A DNA stretch of 64,000 bases from Leptospiraceae bacterium (GTDB lineage Bacteria > Spirochaetota > Leptospiria > Leptospirales > Leptospiraceae), in assembly GCA_024233875.1 (NCBI GenBank), contig JACKPB010000012.1, positions 62,001 to 126,000 on the forward strand, written 5' to 3'. Below the pieces are notes generated by a model that saw only the letters and a program-made list of their open reading frames with translations, was not told where the DNA came from and ran no database searches. The position numbers and the translations under genes are program-made. Below, piece after piece: positions 43,756-54,065 of this stretch (the stretch's first letter is position 1; every line of letters starts with the position of its first letter).

Positions 43756-45324
43756 ATGGAAGAAAATAGATTTGATGCTATCGTTATTGGATCGGGAATC
43801 GGTGGACTTACAACTGCGGCTCTACTTTCTCGGGTAGGAAAGAAGAAAGTCCTGGTTTTGGAGCAGCATTGGGAAGTCGGTGGTCTCACTCACGAATTCA
43901 AGAGGAAAGGAAAGTATCACTGGGATGTAGGTATACATTATATCGGAAAGATGCCCGATGACAGTCTTCCTATGAAAGTACTCAGGTTCATAAGCGGGAA
44001 TCAACTGATTTGGAATCAAATGCCCCACGAATTTGATCATCTCCATTTTCCGGATTTGAAATTTTCGATTCCATCCGATGAAGTGGAATTTAAGAAAAAA
44101 CTAATAGATATGTTTCCCGAAGAAAAAGCGGGTATCCTAAAGTACTTTAAAGATCTGAAAAAAGCAAATAAATGGTATCTATTCAATTTAGTTGGTAAAA
44201 TGCTACCTTCTCCGCTGGCATTCTTTTTAAACCTATGGAATCAGATGTATGAAAATTTAGCTCTCACTACTACAGGAGACTATTTGAATGCAAATCTTCA
44301 CGATCAGAAATTAAAAGCGATTTTGACAGGGCAATGGGGAGACTACGGTCTAACTCCTGAAAGTAGTTCATTTTTAATTCATTCTATCATCGCCACACAC
44401 TATTTACAGGGAGCTGTTTTCCCCGATGGGGGTGCGGGCAAGATTGCAGAATCAATCGAACCCGCGATCACAGAGAATGGAGGAAAAATCATCCTAAGTG
44501 CGGAGGTAACTGATCTAATTCTGGAGAATGGGAAACTACAGGGAGTAGAAGCTCAGCACAAACGCGGAGAAAAGAAGAAGGAAAAATACTTTGCTCCTAT
44601 CGTGATTTCATCCACAGGTGCCAAGCATACTTATGGAAAACTATTGAAAGATTCTGTATCACAATCCTATTTCAGGGAATTGGAATCTCTCAAATCCGGA
44701 AAAAGTGCCGTTACACTCTACCTGGGCCTGAAAGAAAATCCTGAAAAATTAGGATTCAAAGGAGAAAATCATTGGATCTATAAATCTTTCAATCACGATG
44801 AATCCATAACCGAACAGGAGGAAAAACTCTTGAAGGGTAAGCCGACTTCCTGTTTCCTATCTTTCCCATCCTTAAAGAATACTCAGGCGAGCGGTCATAC
44901 AGCAGAAATCATAAGTTTTGCAAATTTTCAACTCTTTCAAAATTGGGAAGAAACAAAATGGAAAAAGAGGGGAGAGGAATATGACAATTTAAAAGAAATC
45001 ATTTCAGAAGGATTATTGAATCTGGTAGAAGAAACTTTTCCCGGATTTCGTGACCTGGTAGACTACAAAGAGTTGTCCACACCTCTCACATACAAAGATT
45101 TAGCCGGAAGAAGTGATGGAGAGTTTTATAATCTTGCGGCGACTCCGGAAAGATTTCGTATCAAAATATTGGATACAAAAACTCCTTTAGATAATTTTTA
45201 TCTTACCGGTACGGATGTATCCAGTTTGGGATTTGTGGGTGCATTGATGGGAGGTGTTTTGACTACCTCAAGAATTCTCAATCCTTCAGGATTTCTAAAA
45301 ATCATGAAACATTTAAGTAAGTAG
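43756..45324 (+). CDS. FAD-dependent oxidoreductase, phytoene desaturase/RetSat-like
   Basis: The 522-aa protein has an N-terminal FAD motif (FDAIVIGSGIGGLTTAALLSR), the second sequence motif VLEQHWEVGGLTHEF and a C-terminal FAD-binding segment (NFYLTGTDVSSLGFVGALMGG). YHWDVGIHYIG is typical of all-trans-retinol 13,14-reductase-like proteins. The likely reaction is reduction or oxidation of a polyene or lipid double bond, with the substrate unknown. It lies 220 bp after the DUF2141 gene, with repeat D between. Confidence 0.87.
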   Translation: MEENRFDAIVIGSGIGGLTTAALLSRVGKKKVLVLEQHWEVGGLTHEFKRKGKYHWDVGIHYIGKMPDDSLPMKVLRFISGNQLIWNQMPHEFDHLHFPDLKFSIPSDEVEFKKKLIDMFPEEKAGILKYFKDLKKANKWYLFNLVGKMLPSPLAFFLNLWNQMYENLALTTTGDYLNANLHDQKLKAILTGQWGDYGLTPESSSFLIHSIIATHYLQGAVFPDGGAGKIAESIEPAITENGGKIILSAEVTDLILENGKLQGVEAQHKRGEKKKEKYFAPIVISSTGAKHTYGKLLKDSVSQSYFRELESLKSGKSAVTLYLGLKENPEKLGFKGENHWIYKSFNHDESITEQEEKLLKGKPTSCFLSFPSLKNTQASGHTAEIISFANFQLFQNWEETKWKKRGEEYDNLKEIISEGLLNLVEETFPGFRDLVDYKELSTPLTYKDLAGRSDGEFYNLAATPERFRIKILDTKTPLDNFYLTGTDVSSLGFVGALMGGVLTTSRILNPSGFLKIMKHLSK

Positions 45325-45639
45325 GTAGACAGAACCCAATGATTCTTATCATCGTTTTCAAAAATATTTACACATTCATCGAAGAATCAGATATAAAATG
45401 GCTGCATACCTTATGAAGAAATATGCAAGTATTTCTGAAAACCGGTATCCCGAAGGAAAGAAAGTATTAGAATTTCTAAAGAAACCAATCCATAACCTTC
45501 GAAAACGTTTTCATTGTATAGGATAGAAGCACCCAAAGAACCCAAGGGAACTTAATTTCTAAATATGATACAGTTTTTGAGACTGAACCTCAATCCATCC
45601 GAAACCTCAAACTCCAAGGAAAGGAGGATAAGTTTTTCC
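45325..45639. repeat. Repeat C copy (45344-45448) in a 315-bp spacer
   Basis: CTTATCATCGTTTTCAAAAATATTTAC...AAAATGGCTGCATACC is a diverged repeat C placed 20 bp after the RetSat stop. AAGGAGG at 45619-45625 leads into the next gene. Confidence 0.6.
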
Positions 45640-47664
45640 ATGAAAACCGAGTCTTCTAATCTTAGAAAAAAAAGAATTATGAGGTTTGTGGCTATGCAAG
45701 GATTGAAGAATAAGTTTATGGAAAAAATAGCAAAATCAGTGATGATTCCTGAGGAATCAAAAGAGCAGAATATAAAAAGGATTTCTTTGCTCATGTTTTC
45801 GTCTTTAATGAGTATGGGAGGAATCATCTGGGGACTCATTTGCCTCTCTCTCGGATTGTATTTCTCCTCTGTGATTCCATTTGCTTATACGATTTTGGTT
45901 TGGCTCACTACTGCCTACTATATCATCTCTAAGAAATATCAATTTGTGAGTTTCTTCCAAATCTCTCTCAGTCTGATCTTACCCTTTCTTCTTCAGTGGT
46001 CCCTAGGTGGATTCAGTAAATCCGGTTGTGTAATGTATTGGGCAATTATCTCTCCCCTCGCCGCTCAATTTTTCTGGGATTCCAAAAAATCCAGTTTCTG
46101 GGTCATAGCCTTTTCTATTTTGACAGTGATCTCAGGTTATTATGACAGCACCTTCAGCTCATTGGGACAATCCGTTCCGGAATCCTTCAGACCTCTGGCC
46201 TTCATTGTAAACATAGGAATGGTATCCATAATCGTATTTTTGGTTACTTATTACTTCTATAGAGAAATTGAAAAAACAAAACACACTCTTCAGAATACCC
46301 TCGAAGAGGTTCAGACCCTAAAAGTTTCTCAGGATGGGGATTACTTCCTAACTTCCTTATTGATCAAACCTCTCAATAAAACCCTGGCCAGCAGTGAGAA
46401 CGTTAAGATCACAGCAATGATCAAACAAAAAAAGAGTTTCGAATTCAAAAACAAACAGATGGAAATAGGAGGAGATATCAACATTACACACAACATCCTC
46501 TTGAAAAATAGACCCTATATTTTTTTCGTAAATGGGGATGCAATGGGCAAGTCTATTCAGGGAGCAGGGGGAGCACTGGTGATGGGAGCTGTACTACAAT
46601 CCGTAATCACCCGAACCAAGACAGACCTGGCCTTTTCAAATCAATTCCCCGAGCTCTGGTTAAAAAAAGTCTTTCTCGAATTGCATAGGACCTTTGAGAG
46701 CTTTGATGGGAGTATGCTTATGTCCTGCATCATCGGGATACTGGACGAAGAAGAAGGGTTCATGTACTACATGAATGCAGAACATCCCAATCCTGTTCTT
46801 TTCAGGGATGGAAAGAGTGCATTTATCAATAAGGATGCCATTTTTATGAAATTGGGTATCGTCGGTTTGGAAAATCCTCTACACGTCCATACCTTCCATC
46901 TCAAACCAGGGGATAGGGTCATTCTGGGATCCGATGGTAGGGATGATATCATGCTAAAAAATTTCGATGGCACAGAAAACATAAACTACGATGAGAACCT
47001 ATTCTTAGAAATCGTAGATGAAGCCGGAGGAGTATTGGAAGACATTTATGATGGGATTCAGAACAGAGGAAAACTGACAGATGATACCTCCCTCATGATC
47101 ATAGAATTTGCAAATCGAAAACCCAAGTTTGTTCACACAACAGAATTTGAAAAACACCTTCTCCAAAAAAAGAAATCAGCAATCAGGGAAAATAGAATCG
47201 ATGAAGCTATTCTTTATCTCATGGAAGTATACAATACCAATCCGGAAATGATAGACGTCATGCATGACCTGATCAGACTGTATCTCAAGAAAAGAGACTA
47301 CGAGCAGGCAATTTACTATGCAAATCGTTATCTGGCAAAAAATCCACTCGATTACAATCTATACTACAATATCTCTATATGGTTGAAAAGGTTGAAAAAG
47401 GTTGATGAAGCTATCTCCTTCGGTGAACTCTTCAGACTGAGAGAACCCAATTCCATTCGAAATCTCATCAATCTAGCTGACCTACATCTCTTTAAGGGCA
47501 ATTACAAGAAATCTCAGTTCTTCATAAGAGAGATTCTCCAGAGAGACCCGATGAATGTACCCGTACAAAAGATCATAAGCAGGATGAATCTAACTTTCAC
47601 TGAAGATGCTACCCATGCCTTAAATTCTGAATACGAAAGTGATAGAGTAGAGAAGGTTTCCTAA
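45640..47664 (+). CDS. Membrane SpoIIE-type serine phosphatase with C-terminal TPRs
   Basis: An open frame begins at ATG 45565, but AAGGAGG 14 nt upstream favours ATG 45640 (MKTESSNLRKKR, 674 aa). Five to six TM helices span about residues 45-210. A SpoIIE/PP2C-like domain follows (GGDINITHNI..RPYIFFVNGDAMGKSIQGAGGALVMG, GDRVILGSDGRDDIM, TDDTSLMIIEF, quoted in part), with its metal Asp residues intact. TPR-like repeats end the protein (IYYANRYLAKNPLDYNLYYN). Such proteins dephosphorylate anti-sigma antagonists, but no partner is encoded nearby. Confidence 0.87.
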   Translation: MKTESSNLRKKRIMRFVAMQGLKNKFMEKIAKSVMIPEESKEQNIKRISLLMFSSLMSMGGIIWGLICLSLGLYFSSVIPFAYTILVWLTTAYYIISKKYQFVSFFQISLSLILPFLLQWSLGGFSKSGCVMYWAIISPLAAQFFWDSKKSSFWVIAFSILTVISGYYDSTFSSLGQSVPESFRPLAFIVNIGMVSIIVFLVTYYFYREIEKTKHTLQNTLEEVQTLKVSQDGDYFLTSLLIKPLNKTLASSENVKITAMIKQKKSFEFKNKQMEIGGDINITHNILLKNRPYIFFVNGDAMGKSIQGAGGALVMGAVLQSVITRTKTDLAFSNQFPELWLKKVFLELHRTFESFDGSMLMSCIIGILDEEEGFMYYMNAEHPNPVLFRDGKSAFINKDAIFMKLGIVGLENPLHVHTFHLKPGDRVILGSDGRDDIMLKNFDGTENINYDENLFLEIVDEAGGVLEDIYDGIQNRGKLTDDTSLMIIEFANRKPKFVHTTEFEKHLLQKKKSAIRENRIDEAILYLMEVYNTNPEMIDVMHDLIRLYLKKRDYEQAIYYANRYLAKNPLDYNLYYNISIWLKRLKKVDEAISFGELFRLREPNSIRNLINLADLHLFKGNYKKSQFFIREILQRDPMNVPVQKIISRMNLTFTEDATHALNSEYESDRVEKVS

Positions 47665-47800
47665 ACTACTTCTCAGGAAATGCCAATCAGGAGGTATCGA
47701 GGACTAAATTAGGATTCAAATCTCAACTAAAAGCAAATAAAACTGGGGGACCCAAGTCCGGGTTCCCTGGAATGCCCGGGTCAAAGGCATAGAAGAATTT

Positions 47801-48462
47801 CCCCAGAACCGGGATCTCGATACAATTTTTACAATAAATGCAATAGGAACCTAAAACGGAATGTAGGTAGAAGATTTCAAAAAGTGTAAAAATCACTCGA
47901 TCACCGAATCCTTCGATAAGAAAAGAAAGCTCTGAAAAAAGATAGATCTACCGTCTTAGAATCCATCGAGATCCTCGGATGACATTAGCTCCCAATAATG
48001 GAAAGATTTACCGTGTTAGCACCCTTCGAGAACCTCGGATGACATTAGCCCTCAATAATGGAAAGATTTACCGTCTTAGCACCCTTCGAGAACCTCAGGA
48101 TGACATTAGCTCCCTATAATGGAAAGAAATTCCCCAGAACCGGGATCTCGATACAATTTTTACGATAAATGTAATACAAACCTAGAACGGGAAGAAGGTA
48201 GACTATTTCAAACAGGGTAAAAATCACTCGATCACCGAATCCTTCGATAAGAAAAGAAAGCTCTGAAAAGAGATAGATCTAACGTCTTAGAATCCATCGA
48301 GATCCTCGGATGACATTAGCTCCCAATAATGGAAAGATCTACTGGCTTAGCACCCTTCGAGAACCTCGGATGACATTAGCCCTCAATAATGGAAAGATTT
48401 ACCGTCTTAGCACCCTTCGAGAACCTCAGGATGACACAAGCTCCTTACAATGGAAAGAATTT
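47801..48462 (+). repeat. 331-bp higher-order tandem repeat, two copies plus a third start
   Basis: The marker CCCCAGAACCGGGATCTCG occurs at 47801, 48132 and 48463, exactly 331 bp apart. Each period is one E2 followed by three E1 units. By eye the two full periods differ at only scattered positions. Confidence 0.75.
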
Positions 48463-48650
48463 CCCCAGAACCGGGATCTCGATACAATTTTTACGATAAA
48501 TGCAATACGAACCTAAAACGGGAAGAAGGTAGAATATTATAAACAGGATAAAAATCACTAGATCACCGAATCCTTCGATAAGAAAAGAAATCTCTGAAAA
48601 GAGATAGATCTACCCTCTAAGAATCCATCAAGATAATCGGATGACACAAG

Positions 48651-49086
48651 TTTCCTGCAATGGAAAGAATATCCCCAGAACCAGGATCTCGATACAATTT
48701 TTACGATAAATGCAATACGAACCTAAAACGGGAAGAAGGTAGATGATTTCAAACAGGGTAAAAATCACTCGATCACCGAATCCTTCGATAAGAAAAGAGG
48801 CTTTCAACCAACATATCCTCCAATAAAAAACTATCCTTTCAATGATGCTCTTTTCGGAAGATCCAAGGTTTCCTGCAATGGAAAGAATATCCCCAGAACC
48901 AGGATCTCGATACAATTTTTACGATAAATGCAATACGAACCTAAAACGGGAAGAAGGTAGATGATTTCAAACAGGGTAAAAATCACTCGATCACCGAATC
49001 CTTCGATAAGAAAAGAGGCTTTCAACCAACATATCCTCCAATAAAAAACTATCCTTTCAATGATGCTCTTTTCGGAAGATCCAAGG
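48651..49086 (+). repeat. Exact 218-bp tandem duplication
   Basis: Bases 48651-48868 (TTTCCTGCAATGG ... AGATCCAAGG) are repeated at 48869-49086 without a difference that I can see. Each unit joins the end of an E1, a whole E2 and the start of an E3, so it is a recent duplication of composite sequence. Confidence 0.8.
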
Positions 49087-49458
49087 TTGCGCAGCCCAAA
49101 CATCTCGGAACAAAAATTTAGAGATGTCGGATCTGTTTCCGACTCTCGTTTTTTGTATCGCCTGCCCGGCTCGAGGGCACAGAAGAATTCTCATTATCAA
49201 GAATATCTTAATACATTAGAGAAAGCTTACGAGCACTTTTGGATAAGCAGCAACCTTGAGATAAAAGAGAAGGTATAGCATCATTGAAAGTTGAATATAA
49301 GAAAGCCCCGCGCTAGCGGTAATACCAAAAGAATCCTTCGATAAGAAAAGAAAGCTCCATGCAATGGAAATATCCTTCGATCAGAAGAAAAGCTCCATGC
49401 AATGGAAATTTGAAATAAAGAAAACCCCATGCAATGGAAATATTTCTCAGGAGTGAAT

Positions 49459-51291
49459 CTATTTCTCTACTAATTTGGGAGCAAGATTTTGATTCACTTC
49501 CAGCATCAACTCCAATAAGAAGTCGGAATTTGATTCTTTGGAATGTTCTTCATCCATAGGAATCATTTTTTCCATGATATGAGACTTGAGATAAGGATTG
49601 TCTACAATCTTCTGGACTAAGTCTCTTTCTTCTCTATGGAGAAACACACCTTTGTTCTCAAATATTTTGATTCCTAATCCTATATTATCAATTTTTATGA
49701 GTTCATTTAAGATCCCAAACAATCTATCAGAATAGGTATTCGGCTCGGGGATTTCATTTGTATGCTGAAACCGTTCAATAATCTCATCCGAAAGAACAAA
49801 AATCTTATCAATTTGCATCAAAGTCTTTTCGTACTTTGTCAGAAAGTTGATCACTTCTTCCTTGTTTTTGAAATCTTTCATCTTATTCATAAAGTATGAA
49901 TATAGGTGTGGATTCTTGAGGAATAAATGCTCCATTTTTTTATCACCGAGCATCATGAAAATCCTGCAGAACATCTCTACGGTTGTTTCTAAATCATTCA
50001 ATTCAACGAAGAATTCATCCAGATTTTTTTCATCCAGATTGCTGAAAAGAAAGAGCGCAAAATTCAAATCAGCCTTGATCATTTCTGTTTCAATCAAAAT
50101 CTGTTTGCTTTTTTCAGGAGAGATGAAGAGAGTAAAGCTGGAAAAGTAATCTTCTGCATCATTTCCATTCAGAATCCAATGGCCGTAATTGTAGTAAATG
50201 ATCTCTATGAGGAGTTCATTGGAGAACATCTCATGATTTAAAATAGCATGGATACATTCTTCATAGCGAAACAGCCAACAGATGTAGATCAAATTGTCTT
50301 TAAACACCACTGAAGATTCATAGATGGATATAAGATCTATAATGTCCATCAAAGGTGTGAGTTTGATGTATTCCAGAGTTTGATTCAGGTTGTGAATATT
50401 TCCGGTCATCAGATAATCTAAAAACTCTCTTTCCGAGAGGGGAATCAAATCATGGTTCAAAATCTCCCGATTGTATCTCTTCAGAAGTTTGATTAAATTT
50501 TTTAGTTCAGAATCATAAGTCCCGTGAATGCTTACATCTACAATTTGATTGAGTTTTTCAATTCTTTCCAGGTCGGTGAGATCGTTCAGATTCAATTCTT
50601 TCAGGAAGGGATAGTGCAACTGATCATTGAGAAATTTCTGAAGGGTATCATCACTCTTTTTGACATTCTCTGAGAGTTCTTCTATGATTCCAAGTAGAGC
50701 CAGAAGTGAATTTTCCTCACTTTGAATGTTTTCATCCGGTGGCTCGATATATTCCATTTCTGCTATGTATTCCAAAAGACCGAATATTTCTTTATTTGTG
50801 GATAAGGACAAAAGGGAGGAGATCTTTTCTTTTCGAATGTATTGGATGAAATGATTTGTAGCTATTTCCAGAAAACTCTGATAATTTTCAATATTGCCTT
50901 CAGAAGAATTCCTGTGCTTGCAGAATAGTTCCCAGGAAGTTTTGATATGTGAAAACAATACATCATCCGGAAGATAATTGGCTCGTTCCACGTTTTGTCG
51001 GGTGTTTCCCAGATGAAAGAAGTACTTTAGTAGTTTGATATTAGAAGGATTTTTGTTTACAAACTCTGAAATCACTTCTTTAGGTGCAGAATAAAAAGCT
51101 GAAACGGAAACCTCTATGTCTTTTTTTTGATTATTCATTATATTCATGAATTTATCTATAGCAAGACATTGATATTCTTCAGAATTCGCCCGCTTCACCC
51201 TTGCCAGTTTGCAGGATTTGATACAGGGTTTTTCTGTGGGAATCCCCATTCTACATGATTTCATTTCAGGTTGTAATTCTACATTATCCAT
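49459..51291 (-). CDS. 610-aa helical protein of unknown function with N-terminal Cys cluster
   Basis: I do not recognise this protein. Residues 13-42 hold four Cys (C13, C23, C27, C42: RMGIPTEKPCIKSCKL…EEYQC), which could bind a metal. The rest is rich in Leu, Ile, Glu and Lys and reads as a chain of helix pairs (for example NLNDLTDLERIEKLNQIVD and MLGDKKMEHLFLKNPHLYSYF), like HEAT or TPR solenoids. There is no signal peptide or TM helix. It sits between two repeat arrays with no operon partner. Confidence 0.7.
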   Translation of the reverse strand: MDNVELQPEMKSCRMGIPTEKPCIKSCKLARVKRANSEEYQCLAIDKFMNIMNNQKKDIEVSVSAFYSAPKEVISEFVNKNPSNIKLLKYFFHLGNTRQNVERANYLPDDVLFSHIKTSWELFCKHRNSSEGNIENYQSFLEIATNHFIQYIRKEKISSLLSLSTNKEIFGLLEYIAEMEYIEPPDENIQSEENSLLALLGIIEELSENVKKSDDTLQKFLNDQLHYPFLKELNLNDLTDLERIEKLNQIVDVSIHGTYDSELKNLIKLLKRYNREILNHDLIPLSEREFLDYLMTGNIHNLNQTLEYIKLTPLMDIIDLISIYESSVVFKDNLIYICWLFRYEECIHAILNHEMFSNELLIEIIYYNYGHWILNGNDAEDYFSSFTLFISPEKSKQILIETEMIKADLNFALFLFSNLDEKNLDEFFVELNDLETTVEMFCRIFMMLGDKKMEHLFLKNPHLYSYFMNKMKDFKNKEEVINFLTKYEKTLMQIDKIFVLSDEIIERFQHTNEIPEPNTYSDRLFGILNELIKIDNIGLGIKIFENKGVFLHREERDLVQKIVDNPYLKSHIMEKMIPMDEEHSKESNSDFLLELMLEVNQNLAPKLVEK

Positions 51292-52196
51292 ATATGTCTA
51301 TTTGCTAAATTTATAATGAAAAAACAAGACATATTTAAGAGTAAATAAGATATTTCATAAATTTTTTTATAGTATACACTTATTAGTATTACTATAAAAT
51401 AAGACTCATATATAGAATGACTACCTTGCTTTATTTGTATGAAAGGTGAGCACAGAAAGGGCGACTCGGTAATGCTTCGACTGAGCAAACCCGGCAGTGA
51501 CTCAAAGTCTCCGAACACCTATTTCAATAAATTTTAGAATAAGAGAACAAAATTTCAGGAGAATATAGGTTCCCAATCATGAATTGAATTCAATGATGAT
51601 TCAATATTTAGGGATTGTACTCAATTTTGTACGCACATTTGATAGAGTCTAATCTTACACGGTTAGACTCTGAATTTCCGATTTCTATTTTCTCAAATTT
51701 TTTATTTTTTGCGTAGTTGGATTTTTTGCTTACTCATGATCTTAGTATAGATCAGAGCCCACAATAGTTTTGGAAAATCTCAGGTTCTAATCCGATTCAA
51801 ACTCAAACCGGTTTTCAGAAATTCAAAGTTTCTATTTCCTACCTGATTCTTCTATGAATGAGCAAATACTTTGAAACAGACAAAACAGTAATAAATTTTT
51901 TTAATTATTCTAATCATAATATAGAGTAGGACTCCAATAAAAACTCATCCTAGTTCTAAAGAAATACAGATTTCATAGCCATAGCCAGACCGGCTTGAGG
52001 GCACTGAAGAATTCTCTCATATAAGAAAAACTTAACTCAATCTTCTTGAGTTTCCGGCTTTAGTTTTTTCCCCGAAAGTTTCGAGAGAAAGGAATTATTT
52101 ATTACGTTAGAGCAATAGGATGGAAAGTTGAACAAAAGGAATCCCGTGCTATCTGTATCACAAAAAATTCTTTGATAAAAAAGAAAATCTCCTTAC
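51292..52196. other. 900-bp AT-rich spacer
   Basis: Traces of repeat D (51440-51510), of repeat C (51850-51880) and of E-type units (51980-52190) are visible but degenerate. No gene is supported. Confidence 0.5.
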
Positions 52197-52861
52197 AATG
52201 GAAAGCTCTACCGTCTAAGAATCCATCGAGATCCTCGGATGACATTAGCTCCCTATAATGGAAAGATTTACCGTCAAAGAATCCGTCAAGATCCTCGGAT
52301 GACATTAGCTTCCTATAATGGAAGGATTTACCGTCAAAGAATCCGTCGAGATCCTCGGATGACATTTGCTCCCTATATTGGAAAGCTTTACCATCTAAGA
52401 ATCCGTCGAGATCCTCGGATGAAATTAGCTTCTTATAATGGAAAGATTTACCGTCTAAGAATCCATCGAGATCCTCGGATAACATTAGCTCCCTAAAATG
52501 GAAAGATTTACCGTCTAAGAATCCGTCGAGATCCTCGGATGACATTAGCTTCTTATAATGGAAAGCTTTACCGTCTAAGAATCCGTCGAGATCCTCGGAT
52601 AACATTAGCTCCCTATAATGGAAAGCTTTACCGTCTTAGCTCCCTTCGAGAGCCTCAGGATGACATTTGCTCCCTATATTGGAAAGCTCTACCATCTAAG
52701 AATCCGTCGAGATCCTCGGATGACATTAGCTTCCTATAATGGAAAGCTTTACCGTCTAAGAATCCGTCGAGATCCTCGGATGACATAAGCATCCTATAAT
52801 GGAAAGCTTTACCATCTAAGAATCCGTCGAGATCCTCGGATGACATTTGCTCCCAATAATG
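52197..52861 (+). repeat. Tandem array of eleven 60-bp units (E1)
   Basis: Eleven units follow head to tail, ten of 60 bp and one of 61 bp. Two sequence types alternate: AGAATCCGTCGAGATCCTCGG (common) and the single TTAGCTCCCTTCGAGAGCCTCAGG (61 bp). Nearly every unit carries TATAATGGAAAG. Because 60 is divisible by three, long repeat frames stay open: on the minus strand MSSEDLDGFLDGKAFHYRKL is repeated, and on the plus strand MTLASYNGKIYRLRIRRDPR. I do not call these genes. It directly precedes the IS630-disrupted E2 unit. Confidence 0.85.
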
Positions 52862-52949
52862 AAAGAAAATCCCCAGAACCGGGATCTCGATACAATTTTT
52901 ACAATAAATGTAATACGAACCTAAAACGGGAAGTAGGTAGAATATTTTA

Positions 52950-54065
52950 TACCCGTTCTCATATATTTTTGCGTTTTTTTTGAGTAATGCTTGTACAAAT
53001 TTAATGATATAAGATTACAGTTATGTGAAGAAACTAGATAGATTATTACTCGAAAACTGTGTTATTCAAGAACTTGAGACTGCGATACAGTGCACTCCAA
53101 GTGGGAAAAATTATATCCGACTATGTGCAATTTATGATTTAATGAGTGGCTTAGAACGGAATAAAATTCTCCTTAAATCTCATATTTCAGAAAGAACTCT
53201 TCAGTTTTGGATAAGACAATACTTAATAAAAGGTATAGATGGTCTTTTGACAAAAGCTAAAGTTGGTCGTCCCAAAATACTTACCAAAAAACATCATAAT
53301 TATATAATTGATATATTAGATAATCCCATTAAATACAAAGAGAATCATTGGACAGCTATTAAACTTCATGGTTTCCTAAAAGAAAAATTCAAATTTAAAG
53401 CATCCTATCAAACGTTAGTTAGAGAATTACATTTACTGGAGTATAGTTTAAAACAGCCGAGAAAAATGCCTGCTAATCAGGATGAAGAACTCCGTATGGC
53501 CTTTAAAAATAAGCTTGAAATTCTATTATCTGATGAACGAAATGAAATATGGTATGCAGATGAAACTGGAATTGAAGGTGACCCTAATCCCAGAAAAAGA
53601 TGGGTAAAGAAAAACCAGAAACCTAAAATACCTTATTATGGAAAGCATATAAGAGCAAATGTGTTAGGAGCTATATGTCCAAGTTCAGGAGAAATTTCGA
53701 CTTTAATATTTGATTATTGTGATACAGAAACTTTTCAAATATTTTTAAACCAAATAGCAGAACAAACAAAGAAAAGGTCTAATAAGAAAAGAATTATTCT
53801 CGTATTAGATAATGCTTCTTGGCATAAATCTTCAAAGATAAACTGGCACAATATTACTCCGATTTTTTTACCACCTTACTCCCCGGACTTTAATCCAATC
53901 GAAAGGTTGTGGCTCAGGTTTAAAAAAGAATTCTTCACTGACTTTGTGGCTAAGACACCTAAAGATCTTTATAATAGAATATGTAAAGCTATCCGATTTT
54001 ATATTGATACTCCAACTCTTATAATGAAAACCTGTAAAATCCGCAATTAATTTTGAGAACGGGTA
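52950..54065 (+). mobile_element. IS630-family insertion sequence, intact, with TA duplication
   Basis: Terminal inverted repeats are TACCCGTTCTCA (52950) and TGAGAACGGGTA (ending 54065), perfect over 12 bp and 14 bp if the flanking TA is included. TA dinucleotides at 52948-52949 and 54066-54067 are the target duplication typical of IS630/Tc1-mariner. Removing the 1116-bp element and one TA restores the E2 repeat (…GAATATTT-TA-AACAGGGTAAAAATC), matched by uninterrupted copies elsewhere in the window. Confidence 0.92.
53025..54050 (+). CDS. IS630-family transposase
   Basis: The 341-aa protein has an N-terminal HTH region (ISERTLQFWIRQYLIKGIDGLL..VGRPK) and a complete DDE catalytic set: YADETGIEG (near 177), LVLDNASWHKS and PPYSPDFNPIERLW. 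Length is normal and the frame is uninterrupted. The start is GTG 53025; an overlapping ATG at 53023 is out of frame and stops at once. Confidence 0.93.
   Translation: MKKLDRLLLENCVIQELETAIQCTPSGKNYIRLCAIYDLMSGLERNKILLKSHISERTLQFWIRQYLIKGIDGLLTKAKVGRPKILTKKHHNYIIDILDNPIKYKENHWTAIKLHGFLKEKFKFKASYQTLVRELHLLEYSLKQPRKMPANQDEELRMAFKNKLEILLSDERNEIWYADETGIEGDPNPRKRWVKKNQKPKIPYYGKHIRANVLGAICPSSGEISTLIFDYCDTETFQIFLNQIAEQTKKRSNKKRIILVLDNASWHKSSKINWHNITPIFLPPYSPDFNPIERLWLRFKKEFFTDFVAKTPKDLYNRICKAIRFYIDTPTLIMKTCKIRN

Larger units (their letters stand above)
47665..49458. repeat. 1.8-kb nested repeat region, first array
   Basis: The array mixes three units. E1 is 60-61 bp (…TCGAGATCCTCGGATGACATTAG…TATAATGGAAAG). 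E2 is ~150 bp (CCCCAGAACCGGGATCTCG ... GATCACCGAATCCTTCGATAAG). E3 is ~240 bp (CCTTTCAATGATGCTC ... CATTGAAAGTTGAA). They are followed by the CCCCGCGCTAGCGGTAAT hairpin near 49305 and short GCTCCATGCAATGGAAAT runs. Many short frames are open on both strands because unit lengths are near multiples of three. I see no supported gene. Confidence 0.75.

Noticed and set aside
52102..52605. Repeat protein on the minus strand (MSSEDLDGFLDGKAFHYRKL units)
   Set aside because: The frame stays open only because the DNA unit is 60 bp. The opposite strand is equally open, there is no ribosome site, and the same unit occurs in other frames elsewhere.
52197..52861. CRISPR array
   Set aside because: Units are 60-61 bp head to tail with similarity along the whole unit. 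There is no division into constant repeat and unique spacer, and no cas1/cas2 is nearby.
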